A stretch of DNA of 64,000 nt from a virus. Location of the stretch: IMG/VR virus record IMGVR_UViG_3300030451_002116, positions 1-64,000 of that record, one strand, 5' to 3'. Of this stretch, positions 39,327 to 49,054 are shown one piece after another. Numbering within the stretch: position 1 is the first letter of the stretch; every line of letters starts with the position of its first letter. The notes under the pieces are model-generated. The model ran no database searches, had not been told where the DNA came from, and worked only from the letters and a program-made list of their open reading frames with translations. Both the position numbers and the translations under genes were made by a program.

Positions 39327-40652
39327 TCATACATCCATTTTTGAATTTGCTTCCAACTTACTAATCCCATCTATATCAATGTCCCATTCATTCCAATTGA
39401 AATTAGTGTTGTCTTTGTGATTGTGATATTTCATAAGTTTAAATAACTCATCTTTTCTGTCTTTGTACCAATCTGCTTTTTTATTCTCTTTCTTTATTTT
39501 AATTAGTTCTAGCAAAACTTTTGCATTTGGCCCTTTCATTCTAAAGTGTGGTAAACAATTTTTTAATAGTTTAGTAATATCTTTTCCAGAATAGAAATTT
39601 AATCTGTTAACAGGTCTAGTGTCTTGTGGTGACTTTTGGTCTAAATGTAATCTTCCAATGCTTCCTAATGATTTATACATTTCCATCATAAATGCTTTTC
39701 CTCTATCTCCTGTCGCAACTAAACCTACTCTTGGATTATGATTTTTGTCCATTGTAATATATCCATCAGAGTCTATGAATGCTGCTGTGTATGCCCATAT
39801 ATTCTTTTTTATTTCATCATTAAATTTATAATAAGCACCATTGACCCCAGTTATATTTTCTTCCTTTGCTAGTTTAGCAATTATTGCAGTAGAAGTTTTA
39901 TCGTATAGATTCTTTTCTAAAGAATCATGAATTTCTCTTGCAGAAATACCCGGATTATTACAAACTGCTTTTAAGATTTCACTCTTCAAGACTGACTTGG
40001 GGCTAGGGTTTATAGAGGTTTCCTTTAGAATTGCTTTAAATTCTTTTTTGGCTTCTGTTGCTTTCTTTAGATTAGAAGCATACTCTTTACCAAATGAAAG
40101 TTCTTTCATATCTAAATTTGCTTCCCAATTTTTACAAAGCGAATCCACTACTCTTCTTCTAGTATCTTCTTCACTTATTTTACTTAGTTTTAGTAAATCG
40201 CTTTCAGAACAAGTCATACTTTGTAAAGGAACCTTATATTTCTTTACCCAATAAATAGATTCTATACATTTGTTAAGATAATCAGAATAACCATCAATTA
40301 GATTATCAATAGCCTTCGTAAATTTAATTTTTGGTTCTCCTTTTAATGTCCTTCGATAATTTCTCATTTCTTTAACTACCATAGGAATACTATTACCCTG
40401 AATCTCATATGCCTGAGGATAAACATCTAATGCCTTTTTAGCATCTGTTAAATTCATTCCAAACTCTTCTGCATAATCTTTTGTTATATCATCATGGCTT
40501 CTTATTGGTTTGTTTTCTAACCAACTTGCGTTTTTCATGCCATCAGTTAAGTTTTCCATTTGTTCAGTTAACTTAGCCTTTTCACGCATAATTTTTGATT
40601 GTGCTTCTAATTCATCAGCCTGTTCTTCTTCTAAATCTGATTCATTTGTCAT
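39327..40652 (-). CDS. winged-helix plus LAGLIDADG-type protein
   Basis: 441 residues. Residues about 220-277 read as a winged helix (SVLKSEILKAVCNNPGISAR, then a beta wing YYKFND). The C-terminal 155 residues carry one LAGLIDADG-like helix, AAFIDSDGYITM (residues 290-301, D296 as likely metal ligand), followed by homing-endonuclease-like strands and a LRPH-like region near NCLPHFRMKG. It stands between terminase and portal with 14- and 3-base gaps and no intein splice signature. It is either a free-standing homing endonuclease or a virus protein that has recruited the fold. Confidence 0.65.
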   Translation of the reverse strand: MTNESDLEEEQADELEAQSKIMREKAKLTEQMENLTDGMKNASWLENKPIRSHDDITKDYAEEFGMNLTDAKKALDVYPQAYEIQGNSIPMVVKEMRNYRRTLKGEPKIKFTKAIDNLIDGYSDYLNKCIESIYWVKKYKVPLQSMTCSESDLLKLSKISEEDTRRRVVDSLCKNWEANLDMKELSFGKEYASNLKKATEAKKEFKAILKETSINPSPKSVLKSEILKAVCNNPGISAREIHDSLEKNLYDKTSTAIIAKLAKEENITGVNGAYYKFNDEIKKNIWAYTAAFIDSDGYITMDKNHNPRVGLVATGDRGKAFMMEMYKSLGSIGRLHLDQKSPQDTRPVNRLNFYSGKDITKLLKNCLPHFRMKGPNAKVLLELIKIKKENKKADWYKDRKDELFKLMKYHNHKDNTNFNWNEWDIDIDGISKLEANSKMDV

Positions 40653-40666
40653 CTTTTACACCCGAC

Positions 40667-42103
40667 CTAAAAATTTAAACCTATCATTCCCGTATTTTGC
40701 TCAAATAGAGGCGTTTCAGGCTCATCGAATAGTTCCATGTCATCAAGGAGCATAAACGCTTCTGTCGGCGTTTGTGAGGCCGCATTTGCTAAGGCTAGGC
40801 CCATAACCAAGTCGTCATGCGCACCGACTCCCTCAAACTTACCAGATTGAGTAATTGAGAACATAGATAATTCTTCTAATAGTGCTTGAGTCATCTTTCT
40901 GCTGTTATTATCTCCATACGGAAGATGTAATTTGTTGTTTTCAAAGTTCATTTGTAGATTTAATATAATTTCTTGCTTCTTTCTACGGGTTGTATCAAAA
41001 TCCCTTACATTTAAGTCGGATACAGCCCTTAACTCTTGTGTAAACGCCTTTGCGAATGTATTTGTTTCGTAAAGTATGACTTCCGGCTCAAACACTTGAC
41101 CAATTAGACGTAATTTATCAATATTTTCTCTAAATTGAACATTTTTACTTCTATCTACATGAACAATGCTTTTATTTTTCTCATCATCTACTTCTAAAAC
41201 CATAATTACGTTATAATCGCCGTCTGTAGAGATAGCAGGGTCAACACCTACATAATATTTGTATCCTTTATCTTTTCTGTGACCTAATTTAAGAATTAAA
41301 TCTCTATTTTTTGCATTTTCTAAGTGTTCTTGTCCAAAAAGTGCTGTTCCTGTTGAAACTGGTATACATAGATACTCCCTAGTAAACTTTAATGAACCAA
41401 TTTCTGCCTTCCTTTGCATCAGAGCATCAAAATCCCATCTTTCAGGCCATAAGGGTTCATTCATTGAATCTAAACAGGGATATTTTCTAACTGTATAGGC
41501 TTCGTTTTCTTCTAGTTGTGAGAAAATATCAGTATAAGTAAAAGGAGTCCCTATCATTCTAAGATTAGCAGTGTGGTGAAGTGTAGGAATCATATCTCCG
41601 AAGAACCAATCAGTAACTCTTTGAATACCAGTTAAACTAAACTCTTTCAAAGGGTCATCAATAATAATTTCTTGCGGGTGAAGACCACGAATCTGTGAAC
41701 CTACTGACCTTTCAAGAATTGAGTTGCCATTCGTTAATGTTATGTTTCCAATAGCCCATCCTCTTGTTGGTCTAAACTTTTTTAACTGTGGTAAATTAAA
41801 ATATCTATCTATCTCTCTCATGTGAACAAGAGTCTGCTTTTGGTTCGATGAAATGTATAGCATCTGATATGGTGGTTCTTGGAACACTAAATTCCAAACT
41901 ACCCAAGAATGCATAAAAACAGATTTTCCGTGGTCACGACTACAGACTATTACGGTTCTATCTGTGTTTGACATAGTATCTAGCCATTCTTGCATATAGG
42001 CAGGATACATCATACCTAATACATTTTGAAAGAAATAAGGAAATGAATCTTTTGACATTTGCATATCCATCTGATGAGCAAAGTTTAATTCTTCTAATTC
42101 CAT
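40667..42103 (-). CDS. terminase large subunit (TerL)
   Basis: 478 residues. ATPase: Walker A CSRDHGKS at residues 54-61, Walker B EIIIDDP at 145-151. RNase H-like nuclease: YYVGVDPAISTDGDYN (first acidic residue near 286), VILYETNT, and a late acidic HDDLVMGLALA. It cuts and packages DNA into the prohead with the portal. It ends in an acidic tail (DDMELFDEPETP). The upstream gene, the GNAT-like protein, overlaps it by one base. Confidence 0.9.
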   Translation of the reverse strand: MELEELNFAHQMDMQMSKDSFPYFFQNVLGMMYPAYMQEWLDTMSNTDRTVIVCSRDHGKSVFMHSWVVWNLVFQEPPYQMLYISSNQKQTLVHMREIDRYFNLPQLKKFRPTRGWAIGNITLTNGNSILERSVGSQIRGLHPQEIIIDDPLKEFSLTGIQRVTDWFFGDMIPTLHHTANLRMIGTPFTYTDIFSQLEENEAYTVRKYPCLDSMNEPLWPERWDFDALMQRKAEIGSLKFTREYLCIPVSTGTALFGQEHLENAKNRDLILKLGHRKDKGYKYYVGVDPAISTDGDYNVIMVLEVDDEKNKSIVHVDRSKNVQFRENIDKLRLIGQVFEPEVILYETNTFAKAFTQELRAVSDLNVRDFDTTRRKKQEIILNLQMNFENNKLHLPYGDNNSRKMTQALLEELSMFSITQSGKFEGVGAHDDLVMGLALANAASQTPTEAFMLLDDMELFDEPETPLFEQNTGMIGLNF

Positions 42104-42702
42104 TATTTCTCTCTCCTTAATGATGCGTTAATTTTATTCCATTTCTTTGCCATTGGTACAGGTAAATAAATAACAAAATCCTGCCCTTTACTTGCCGCCA
42201 TTTCTGCATGTTCATCCACGACCTTCTTTGGTATAAAGTCATAGTAACTTTCTAAGTTATCTGGGTTTGTCATCCAAAATTTTCTCTTGAAAGAATCAGC
42301 CCAAGCAGTGCCTCCTAATGTAGTATTATTGATTAAACCTATTCCGGGCTTAGAAGCCATCTTATCCATTTTTTCATTCTGTAGTTTCCTACTAATTCCT
42401 GAAAAACCTTTAGAGCCACCACGCCTATAATCAGGATGAACTCTTGTACCTGCTAATACCCAATAGGTTCCATAATCTTGCCAACCACTATAACCAATCA
42501 TTCTATTATTATCCCATGCAGTAAGATAATCCCCTTCAAAAGTATATGGGTTTAGATTATTAGGATTATCTCTTCTTGCGGGCCTATCATTATCTGGATT
42601 TGATTCGTTCCAAATTTCAACAATCTCTTCTTCAGAAAAAGCCCTAACAGGAAAAGTTATTCCTTTGTATCCTGTTTGTTTAAGCAAGTCAAACCAATTC
42701 AA
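42103..42702 (-). CDS. W-tagged GNAT-family N-acetyltransferase
   Basis: 199 residues starting with a TTG codon behind AGGTGGTGGGATTT. It begins MNWFDLLKQTG, the shared W-motif, and then a GNAT fold: LTAWDNNRMIGYSGW (beta strands), TRVHPDYRRGGSKGF at about residues 86-100 as the acetyl-CoA pyrophosphate-binding motif A, and a later alpha/beta half. The substrate is unknown (protein N-terminus, lysine, or small molecule). A 64-base T-rich gap separates it from the preceding gene. If the W-motif is a packaging tag, this enzyme would be delivered with the DNA and act on host targets early; inference only. Confidence 0.75.
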   Translation of the reverse strand: MNWFDLLKQTGYKGITFPVRAFSEEEIVEIWNESNPDNDRPARRDNPNNLNPYTFEGDYLTAWDNNRMIGYSGWQDYGTYWVLAGTRVHPDYRRGGSKGFSGISRKLQNEKMDKMASKPGIGLINNTTLGGTAWADSFKRKFWMTNPDNLESYYDFIPKKVVDEHAEMAASKGQDFVIYLPVPMAKKWNKINASLRREK

Positions 42703-42766
42703 AATCCCACCACCTAAATCTTGTTAATTTAATTTTTTTCAATGGAAGATTTTTCTTTTTTTTCAT

Positions 42767-43051
42767 TTAATAACCCATGTCCATTTTACTTGGCCCTGAC
42801 AGTTCTCTAACTTTTTGACAACAGAGCCTAATTTTTTGAGTTGATTGTAGGTTCCAAAAAGCATCCTTCTCCATCCTAAATTTCTTTTCTATGTAAGCAC
42901 ATAATTCTTTTCTTGTCATTGCTTCAAAATCAGCATCTATTTTTGTCCCTAGAATTGGCCCTGTTTCTGGTGGCAATCTTGAATCTAAAATGACATATAT
43001 TCTACCCATCAAATCAATGAGTTTACTAATTACTTTGTGTCTAAGTTTCAT
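42767..43051 (-). CDS. helical protein, unknown
   Basis: 94 residues, helical and basic, with two adjacent cysteines (RLCCQKV). Begins MKLRHKVISKLIDL, no W-motif. Its ATG overlaps the stop of the newly identified 52-residue gene by ATGA. A gap of 64 bases with T-runs follows it. Function not recognisable. Confidence 0.5.
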   Translation of the reverse strand: MKLRHKVISKLIDLMGRIYVILDSRLPPETGPILGTKIDADFEAMTRKELCAYIEKKFRMEKDAFWNLQSTQKIRLCCQKVRELSGPSKMDMGY

Positions 43052-43206
43052 TTCTCATCAACTACCTTGTGTTCAAATAAATAATCCGATGCATCATCTA
43101 CGGATGACCAATCATGTTCATCTAAATCATATTTATCTGCGACTTCCTCTAAATCATCTATTGCCTCATCAACTGGCTTTTTCTTTACAATGTCAAACCA
43201 CTTCAT
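43048..43206 (-). CDS. 52-residue W-tagged mini-protein
   Basis: Short coding frame, 52 codons plus stop: begins MKWFDIVKKKP and continues as an acidic helix (DEAIDDLEEVADKY), ends VVDEK. It fits perfectly in the cassette: its start overlaps the stop of the 140-residue gene by ATGA, and its stop overlaps the next start by ATGA. Its N-terminus matches the W-motif of its neighbours, the best evidence that it is real. Confidence 0.7.
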   Translation of the reverse strand: MKWFDIVKKKPVDEAIDDLEEVADKYDLDEHDWSSVDDASDYLFEHKVVDEK

Positions 43207-43625
43207 GCAGTGTAACCTCCGGGTTCATCAGTTTCTATAAACATCTCAAGAATTTCTTTTCCCTTTTCAACATCTATTTTTTCTGGTCTAGGTACTCCCA
43301 TCATGTCTACCATAAAATCAGGTATCATCTTAAATCCTTCATCTGCCGCATCCCACTTTACTTTGGTTAAATAATGATAAAGAAATTCAGGGTTTGGTTC
43401 TGGTACATCAACGACATCGCTTATTAATTTATAATTATGTTTTTGTCTCTCTATCATGTCCCTCAGTTTACTAGGAGCCATAAAAGCATCGCCAGTTCTT
43501 TCCTCTTGTTTTAATGCTAGTTTATACAGAGCCTCTACAAATTCTAAACTCTGTAATGTTTGTTTTACCATCATAAGCCCTACATCTTTTATAGGGTTTC
43601 TTTTTGTGATTTCAAACCAACTCAT
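43203..43625 (-). CDS. W-tagged protein, unknown
   Basis: 140 residues, begins MSWFEITKRNP. After the tag it is helical (LQSLEFVEALYKLALKQEER). No enzyme motif. Overlaps both neighbours by ATGA. Its role is unknown; its length and tag are typical of this cassette. Confidence 0.55.
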   Translation of the reverse strand: MSWFEITKRNPIKDVGLMMVKQTLQSLEFVEALYKLALKQEERTGDAFMAPSKLRDMIERQKHNYKLISDVVDVPEPNPEFLYHYLTKVKWDAADEGFKMIPDFMVDMMGVPRPEKIDVEKGKEILEMFIETDEPGGYTA

Positions 43626-46174
43626 CGGAACACCGCCTTTACATGATAAACAACGTCTTCGTTCACACCGTACTTATTAGCAATACTATTCATGCTTTCA
43701 AATTCATTAACTATACCTACAATATCGGTTGCTGTTAGTTCAGTTTTATATTGACTCTTAATTAATTCTATAGTATCATTTATGTTATCAAAATCATCAA
43801 GTCTACCATAGCCTTCATAAGTTGGTTTATTTAACATTTTTCTTATTTCATCATGAACAACAAGTACGGCTCTTTCAGGTACAGATAATCTTATCATGTC
43901 TCCTCTCTCAGTATGTAGCGACATAAAAGTTTTCATTTGATTACTCTTATTAGCATCCTTTTGGAATAACTTAGACTTGGCTGCAATAAACGCAATTAAA
44001 TATTTATACATTGGTTGAGGCTTACCCTCATTATTATACTCGTCTGCAAGACGTTGTACGCTCTCGCCTCTTATTTTTAGTTGTCCTATGTTGACATTTC
44101 TATTTGTTCTAGCAATCCTTTCAAGGATAGAAGCGAAGTATTTTTTGTCTATAGATATATCATCAGTGAAATCTTCTACTATATCTAACACATCTTCTGT
44201 TGTATTTATCAATAGTTTTTCAGATGGTGATGTAGTAGTCAATGCTTTTCTATAATTATTGATTTGTATTAAATCATTCTTATCTATCAAGCCTATACCA
44301 ACTGTTAAGAACTGTGTAAATAGTTGTGCTATTAATTGGTTTGGTGCGCCCCTTCCTGTAAACTGTGCTAGTTCCTGTGAGCGCAAAAATTTAGGAGTGT
44401 CTCTAAACACCATAAATTCTCCATAAGAAGGCTTGACATAATATTCTTGTATTGCTACTAATAGGTTTTCTATTGCCTCTTCAAACTCTCCCAAGTCTTC
44501 TCTTAGTGAACCTAAGTGTCCTAATCTGAATCTGCTCATAATGTGATAGTGTTGTTTAGTATCTTCTGTTATTTTCTTTTGGCCTCTTTCTGCATCTCCA
44601 CCAGTAGGCATATCTGCTTGTTCCCATATTTCAGGCATCGTTGTTCTATTGAGAGGTTCTTCTATTAGTTCGCCTACGGCCTCCAATAAATCTAAATGGA
44701 ATTTTTCCAAAGATTCATAATTTGGTACTTTGATTTCTTTATTTTGTTTATCTTCAAAACCTAAACTTTCATCATAGAAATTATACACTTCTTGGGTAAA
44801 TGGTAAATAAAACCAGTCTCTTGAAACATCAGCAACTTGTTCTCTTCTTTCTTCATGTTCATCTAAAAGTTCTTGTAGGTCTTCTGCAACGCCACTATCA
44901 ATTTCATTTTCTTCTTGAATTTCTTGCTTTAGTATTTCTAAAAACTTTATGTAAGCAGTTTTACTGAATGGGTCTTTTACTATTCCTTTTTGGGCAGCGA
45001 TACCATATATCGGGTCAACCTGTGAAATTCTAGTAATATTGTCTATTTGCTTTCTAAAGTTTTCAGCCGCAATTTGTGGTGCGCCGGATTGACCTACTCC
45101 AAATTCTGCTTCAGCCGCACCTCTTTGTGAATCTCCTTCTTCCGAACCATATCCTTCATAAATATCTATATCTTCTTCATCTATTTCAAACTCTTCATCT
45201 TGTTCTTCGATGCTTCTTAAAGAATCGCCTTCATCAAAGATATCTTTTATTTTTTCTATTATGGCATTATGAACATTCATAAGAGTTTCTTCATCATCAT
45301 CGCTTGCTACAGGATAATAGATTGACCTAGATTTAATGACATAGTTCTTATCATCCATGTCCTGATACAAATCATACAGTTTCTTTAACTCACCGTCTAA
45401 TTCTGTAAAGAATGTTTCCGATTCTTTCAGCCCTATTATCTTTACATCTTCAGAACCATCATCTAATTTATCTATTTGTTTTTCGATTCCTTCCCATTCT
45501 ATTAGGACTTTTTGAATGGCTCCTCTTAAATCATCAAACTTATCGTAAACCTTTTCCCAGTGGTCATAAAATTTCTTTCTTGACTTAACCATTCTTGGGT
45601 CTATTATTCCTAACAACTCTCCTTCATCGAAATTTTGTATTTTCAATTTCTTTTTTCTAGCAGTTGATTCAAGAGAATTTGCTAGTGATGTTAGCCCTAA
45701 AGCATAATGTGACATAACATCTAATCCCTTAGTTGTATTAATCATATCAGTAATAAACTTCTTGTTTTCATCTGAGTTATTTAATACTTCTAAATCATCC
45801 AACTCTAATGCACTCTTTAAATCATTAGGTTGAAGTTTTCTATTTCTATATCTAAATTCAGAAATGATATTTTTTATCATATTCTTACTTGTTTTTCCTC
45901 TATCGGTTCCTACCGATAATGCAGCCATGTAATCTTTAATATATTGTTCCGAGAATCTTTTCTTTTGTAAAAGAGATTTGATGTTTTCTAACTCTTTATC
46001 TTTATTAAGAGTTTCACTGATAAGTAATTTATGTGTGTTTGAAATATGTCCTTCTTCAAACTGCGTGTTCTTCATCTCTCTTATCTTTGCAATATATTCT
46101 TTACTGTCTACTTCATACTTCTCAGTATATGCCCGCCGGGACAGGGTAATGTAATCCTGAATTTCTTGAGTCAT
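43622..46174 (-). CDS. very large acidic coiled-coil protein
   Basis: 850 residues, acidic (E/D-rich around residues 310-360: EEFEIDEEDIDIYEGYGSEE), with long helices. GGAGGTACAAGA precedes the ATG. It has no W-motif (begins MTQEIQDYIT). No catalytic site recognised. Together with the next gene it makes up 4.5 kb. Possibly a large internal head protein or assembly scaffold. Ends are joined to neighbours by ATGA overlaps. Confidence 0.5.
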   Translation of the reverse strand: MTQEIQDYITLSRRAYTEKYEVDSKEYIAKIREMKNTQFEEGHISNTHKLLISETLNKDKELENIKSLLQKKRFSEQYIKDYMAALSVGTDRGKTSKNMIKNIISEFRYRNRKLQPNDLKSALELDDLEVLNNSDENKKFITDMINTTKGLDVMSHYALGLTSLANSLESTARKKKLKIQNFDEGELLGIIDPRMVKSRKKFYDHWEKVYDKFDDLRGAIQKVLIEWEGIEKQIDKLDDGSEDVKIIGLKESETFFTELDGELKKLYDLYQDMDDKNYVIKSRSIYYPVASDDDEETLMNVHNAIIEKIKDIFDEGDSLRSIEEQDEEFEIDEEDIDIYEGYGSEEGDSQRGAAEAEFGVGQSGAPQIAAENFRKQIDNITRISQVDPIYGIAAQKGIVKDPFSKTAYIKFLEILKQEIQEENEIDSGVAEDLQELLDEHEERREQVADVSRDWFYLPFTQEVYNFYDESLGFEDKQNKEIKVPNYESLEKFHLDLLEAVGELIEEPLNRTTMPEIWEQADMPTGGDAERGQKKITEDTKQHYHIMSRFRLGHLGSLREDLGEFEEAIENLLVAIQEYYVKPSYGEFMVFRDTPKFLRSQELAQFTGRGAPNQLIAQLFTQFLTVGIGLIDKNDLIQINNYRKALTTTSPSEKLLINTTEDVLDIVEDFTDDISIDKKYFASILERIARTNRNVNIGQLKIRGESVQRLADEYNNEGKPQPMYKYLIAFIAAKSKLFQKDANKSNQMKTFMSLHTERGDMIRLSVPERAVLVVHDEIRKMLNKPTYEGYGRLDDFDNINDTIELIKSQYKTELTATDIVGIVNEFESMNSIANKYGVNEDVVYHVKAVFR

Positions 46175-48192
46175 TCTTGTACCTCCTTAACTAGACCTTC
46201 ATCAGATAATCTTCCCATAAGTTTATACAATTTATCTTCGCCACCTTTAATTTCTAATTGTAACAACTGTAGATATTGTGATGTGTTATCAATAATATCT
46301 TGAACCTTTTGTTTAACGGATTCTACTAAGCCATCCATAATAGTAGAAAAGGAAGATTGCGCTTCCGTTAATAATTGGTTAAATAGTTTCTTTTCTTCTT
46401 CTTCATCATCTTCTTCTTCTGCGTCATACATGTCGTTTCTTATGGCATTTAGTTCTCTAGTCCCATAATAGAAATCTAAACTTATTAACAACCTTAACAT
46501 TTCTACAGGTGAAGACTCTCCCGAATGAGTGCCTGTTGCCTTTAGTTCTCTTAATAGGTCTGATACAGTATCTCCCTCTGTCATAGAAATGTTAATCATT
46601 TCAGAATCTTTTCTTAGTAGTTTGATTTGGTTCACAAACTCCTTTGCTAATTCTACAGGGATTCCTTCATAATTTAACTTGTTAGCATTTTCTCTTATAC
46701 TAGTAAATAAATCAGCACTTCCTTCCTTAGCATTGAATATTTCTTCAACGCTAAATGCAAGTTCTAATAGGTCATCTTTCTCATAGAACTCAGACAGTGC
46801 TTGGTTAATTTCTAACTCATCTTTACCTCTTAATTTTTTGAACATCTCTACTTCATCATCAGTAAATAAGTTAGTTCCTTGTCCTCTGTAATAATTTTCT
46901 AGTGCTTTAAAATCATCTCTCAAAGCAACAGCATCATCCTTCTTAGAACCAGTTATGTATTTGTAAAACTTGGGAAATTCCTCAGATTGTCTCCTATAGA
47001 TTTCTTGAAGTTCCTGTATTTTTTCTTTAGATACTCCTGAAGGGTGGTCTTCACTTACCTTTTCTTTTACTTTATCTTTAAGGTCTTCTCTCCTATAATA
47101 CTTAGATTGTTTGTCTACATCTTTTTCTAATAATGAAACAAGTTTTTTAGGAACATTTCTGCTTAGTTTAATTTCTTCACCTGACTCAATCATCTGTTTT
47201 AGATTTAGTGAAGGACTCTTCAATAGAGTTTCTAAACTTGTACTAACGGTGACGTTGTTACCTAACAAAGAAGACCTAGCATTTTGTAAAGCCTTTTTAC
47301 TTTTTGTCTTAGGGGTAGGCATAAACTCCATTTTCTTTCTCCAGCCTTTTAACCCTAATAGTTTCAAATAGTTTAATGCATCTTCTGCATCCGTTACTTG
47401 ATTCTCATAAGTTTTTGATTCAGAAACATCTATTTCTCTTTGAACTCTATCAGATATCTCTGTGTCTCCAAACAAATCTAGTAAGGCAGATTTTTTGAAT
47501 CCACCTGTTCTAGTAAATCTAATTCTTTGTCCAGTCTTTCTTTGCTCAAGTCTATTGATAACATCTCTTACTTGATTAAACATATCAGGACTTATTTTCT
47601 CAGGTAGTGTAACTGTAACTTCATCATCTGTCTTTGTTACTTCTGCTCCTTCTAATGCCTCTTTGATTTCATCGAAGGCTTCTACTTGTGTAGTTTTGTA
47701 AACTTTATCTGTACTGTAATATAACAAATCAACATCGTCTTTATCTATTGCCTCTATTATTTCTGACTTGTTTTGCATTAGCAAGTCTTTCTTTTTAGTT
47801 CTAGTTTTACCACTCCAACTTCTAAGTCCCTTTCCTACAAACGCCTTTAGCGGGCCTGTGTCTCCTTCTTTGAGAGATTCTAAAATCTTATCAAACTTTG
47901 AACTTACAGTACCCTTTTGTTGCGCTCTTACGTTTTCTTCAGTAAGAATTTCATTCAATACATTTACAAGTTTTAATGCGTTTGCTGCAATCTCATCTTC
48001 TTTGTCCTTGAACTCTTGAGGGATTTGTTTCTTATTTGATAAAGCAGTTACTTTATTCTTAACTCTTATGATATTCTTTTTATCATCTTTCTTTGCTTCA
48101 CCTTCGATATATGCTACGCCCTGTTCTGTGGTTAGTAAACCAGCAACATTGTCTGGTTTTGGTAATGCTTTCAAAACAGTTTCCCAAGTCAT
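46171..48192 (-). CDS. W-tagged large helical protein
   Basis: 673 residues, begins MTWETVLKALPKP (W-motif). The rest is charged and helical, with an acidic patch near the C-terminus (DAEEEDDEEEEKKLFNQLL). No known domain recognised. The start follows a 4-base gap from the gene upstream. If the tag directs proteins into the head, this one is the largest cargo. Confidence 0.5.
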   Translation of the reverse strand: MTWETVLKALPKPDNVAGLLTTEQGVAYIEGEAKKDDKKNIIRVKNKVTALSNKKQIPQEFKDKEDEIAANALKLVNVLNEILTEENVRAQQKGTVSSKFDKILESLKEGDTGPLKAFVGKGLRSWSGKTRTKKKDLLMQNKSEIIEAIDKDDVDLLYYSTDKVYKTTQVEAFDEIKEALEGAEVTKTDDEVTVTLPEKISPDMFNQVRDVINRLEQRKTGQRIRFTRTGGFKKSALLDLFGDTEISDRVQREIDVSESKTYENQVTDAEDALNYLKLLGLKGWRKKMEFMPTPKTKSKKALQNARSSLLGNNVTVSTSLETLLKSPSLNLKQMIESGEEIKLSRNVPKKLVSLLEKDVDKQSKYYRREDLKDKVKEKVSEDHPSGVSKEKIQELQEIYRRQSEEFPKFYKYITGSKKDDAVALRDDFKALENYYRGQGTNLFTDDEVEMFKKLRGKDELEINQALSEFYEKDDLLELAFSVEEIFNAKEGSADLFTSIRENANKLNYEGIPVELAKEFVNQIKLLRKDSEMINISMTEGDTVSDLLRELKATGTHSGESSPVEMLRLLISLDFYYGTRELNAIRNDMYDAEEEDDEEEEKKLFNQLLTEAQSSFSTIMDGLVESVKQKVQDIIDNTSQYLQLLQLEIKGGEDKLYKLMGRLSDEGLVKEVQE

Positions 48193-48196
48193 TTAA

Positions 48197-49054
48197 TCAC
48201 GCTACAAACCAGTCATCTTCCTTTATTCCTTCTGGAATAAATAGGAAGTCATCATTCGGATTTTCTATCACTTGTTCTTTGAACCCTGTAACGAAATCCG
48301 GCTTATCCATGTCTGGTGCGGCGGCTCTACCTCTAGGCGTAACTTCTGGGAATCCCTTTAGATTGTCATCTTTTAATCGTTGTCTATTTAATCTAAATAG
48401 TCCCTTCTCCACCAAACTCATAATTATGGGGTTTTCGCCTTGTTTTATATTTACTAAATCTCCTAATCCAAAATCAGCAAATAGTTTCCTTTGTTGCTTT
48501 AATGCTGCGCCACCAGTATCATAATACGTTCTTATGTATAGTGCTGCGGCTTCTGCATTTGTTAATGGCACTATCTCAGGCATGTATATGAAATTAGTAT
48601 CTGCTGGAATATCTATTATTACAGATTGATAAGGTCTCCTTACATCCTCTATAATAGAAACACCTAATTCATCTGGGTTTAAAGTCCAAGTAGCCCTACC
48701 GCTACCAACATCTCTAATATCTGGTATTTGAGAAGCCCTATCCATTTCTCCCCAAATAGCCTCATCATATTCTACATCTCTTTCTCTTAACTGCCAGTTA
48801 TTGATGTTAACTTTTCCATACAATCCTCTAGCAGTATTACTAACAAGTCGTGGTCTAAAGATGTTATTCTTTCTTTTGAACCACCTTACCATCGTTCTCT
48901 CTTTATTGAATCTGTCCATCCACTTTCCAGATTCATTGAAGACTAAATCTTCTAATTCTGGAAACGCTGCTAAATTAAAGTATCCATACTTTTCACCTTG
49001 CATCGTAGTAGGCATCTTCAATACTTTTTCCCAAAGTTCATCCATTTTTTTCAC
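48197..49054 (-). CDS. W-tagged protein, unknown
   Basis: 285 residues. Begins MKKMDELWEKVLKMP: the W-motif is shifted four residues by an extra N-terminal segment. Its start follows TAGGTGAAAAAA. Mixed alpha/beta with a DTNFIYMPEIVPLTNAEAAA segment near residue 165. No family recognised. Confidence 0.5.
   Translation of the reverse strand: MKKMDELWEKVLKMPTTMQGEKYGYFNLAAFPELEDLVFNESGKWMDRFNKERTMVRWFKRKNNIFRPRLVSNTARGLYGKVNINNWQLRERDVEYDEAIWGEMDRASQIPDIRDVGSGRATWTLNPDELGVSIIEDVRRPYQSVIIDIPADTNFIYMPEIVPLTNAEAAALYIRTYYDTGGAALKQQRKLFADFGLGDLVNIKQGENPIIMSLVEKGLFRLNRQRLKDDNLKGFPEVTPRGRAAAPDMDKPDFVTGFKEQVIENPNDDFLFIPEGIKEDDWFVA

Noticed and set aside
39327-40652. Intein within terminase or portal
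   Set aside because: The LAGLIDADG domain is encoded by a separate gene with its own start and stop, and both neighbours are intact, with no Cys/Ser...His-Asn splice junctions.
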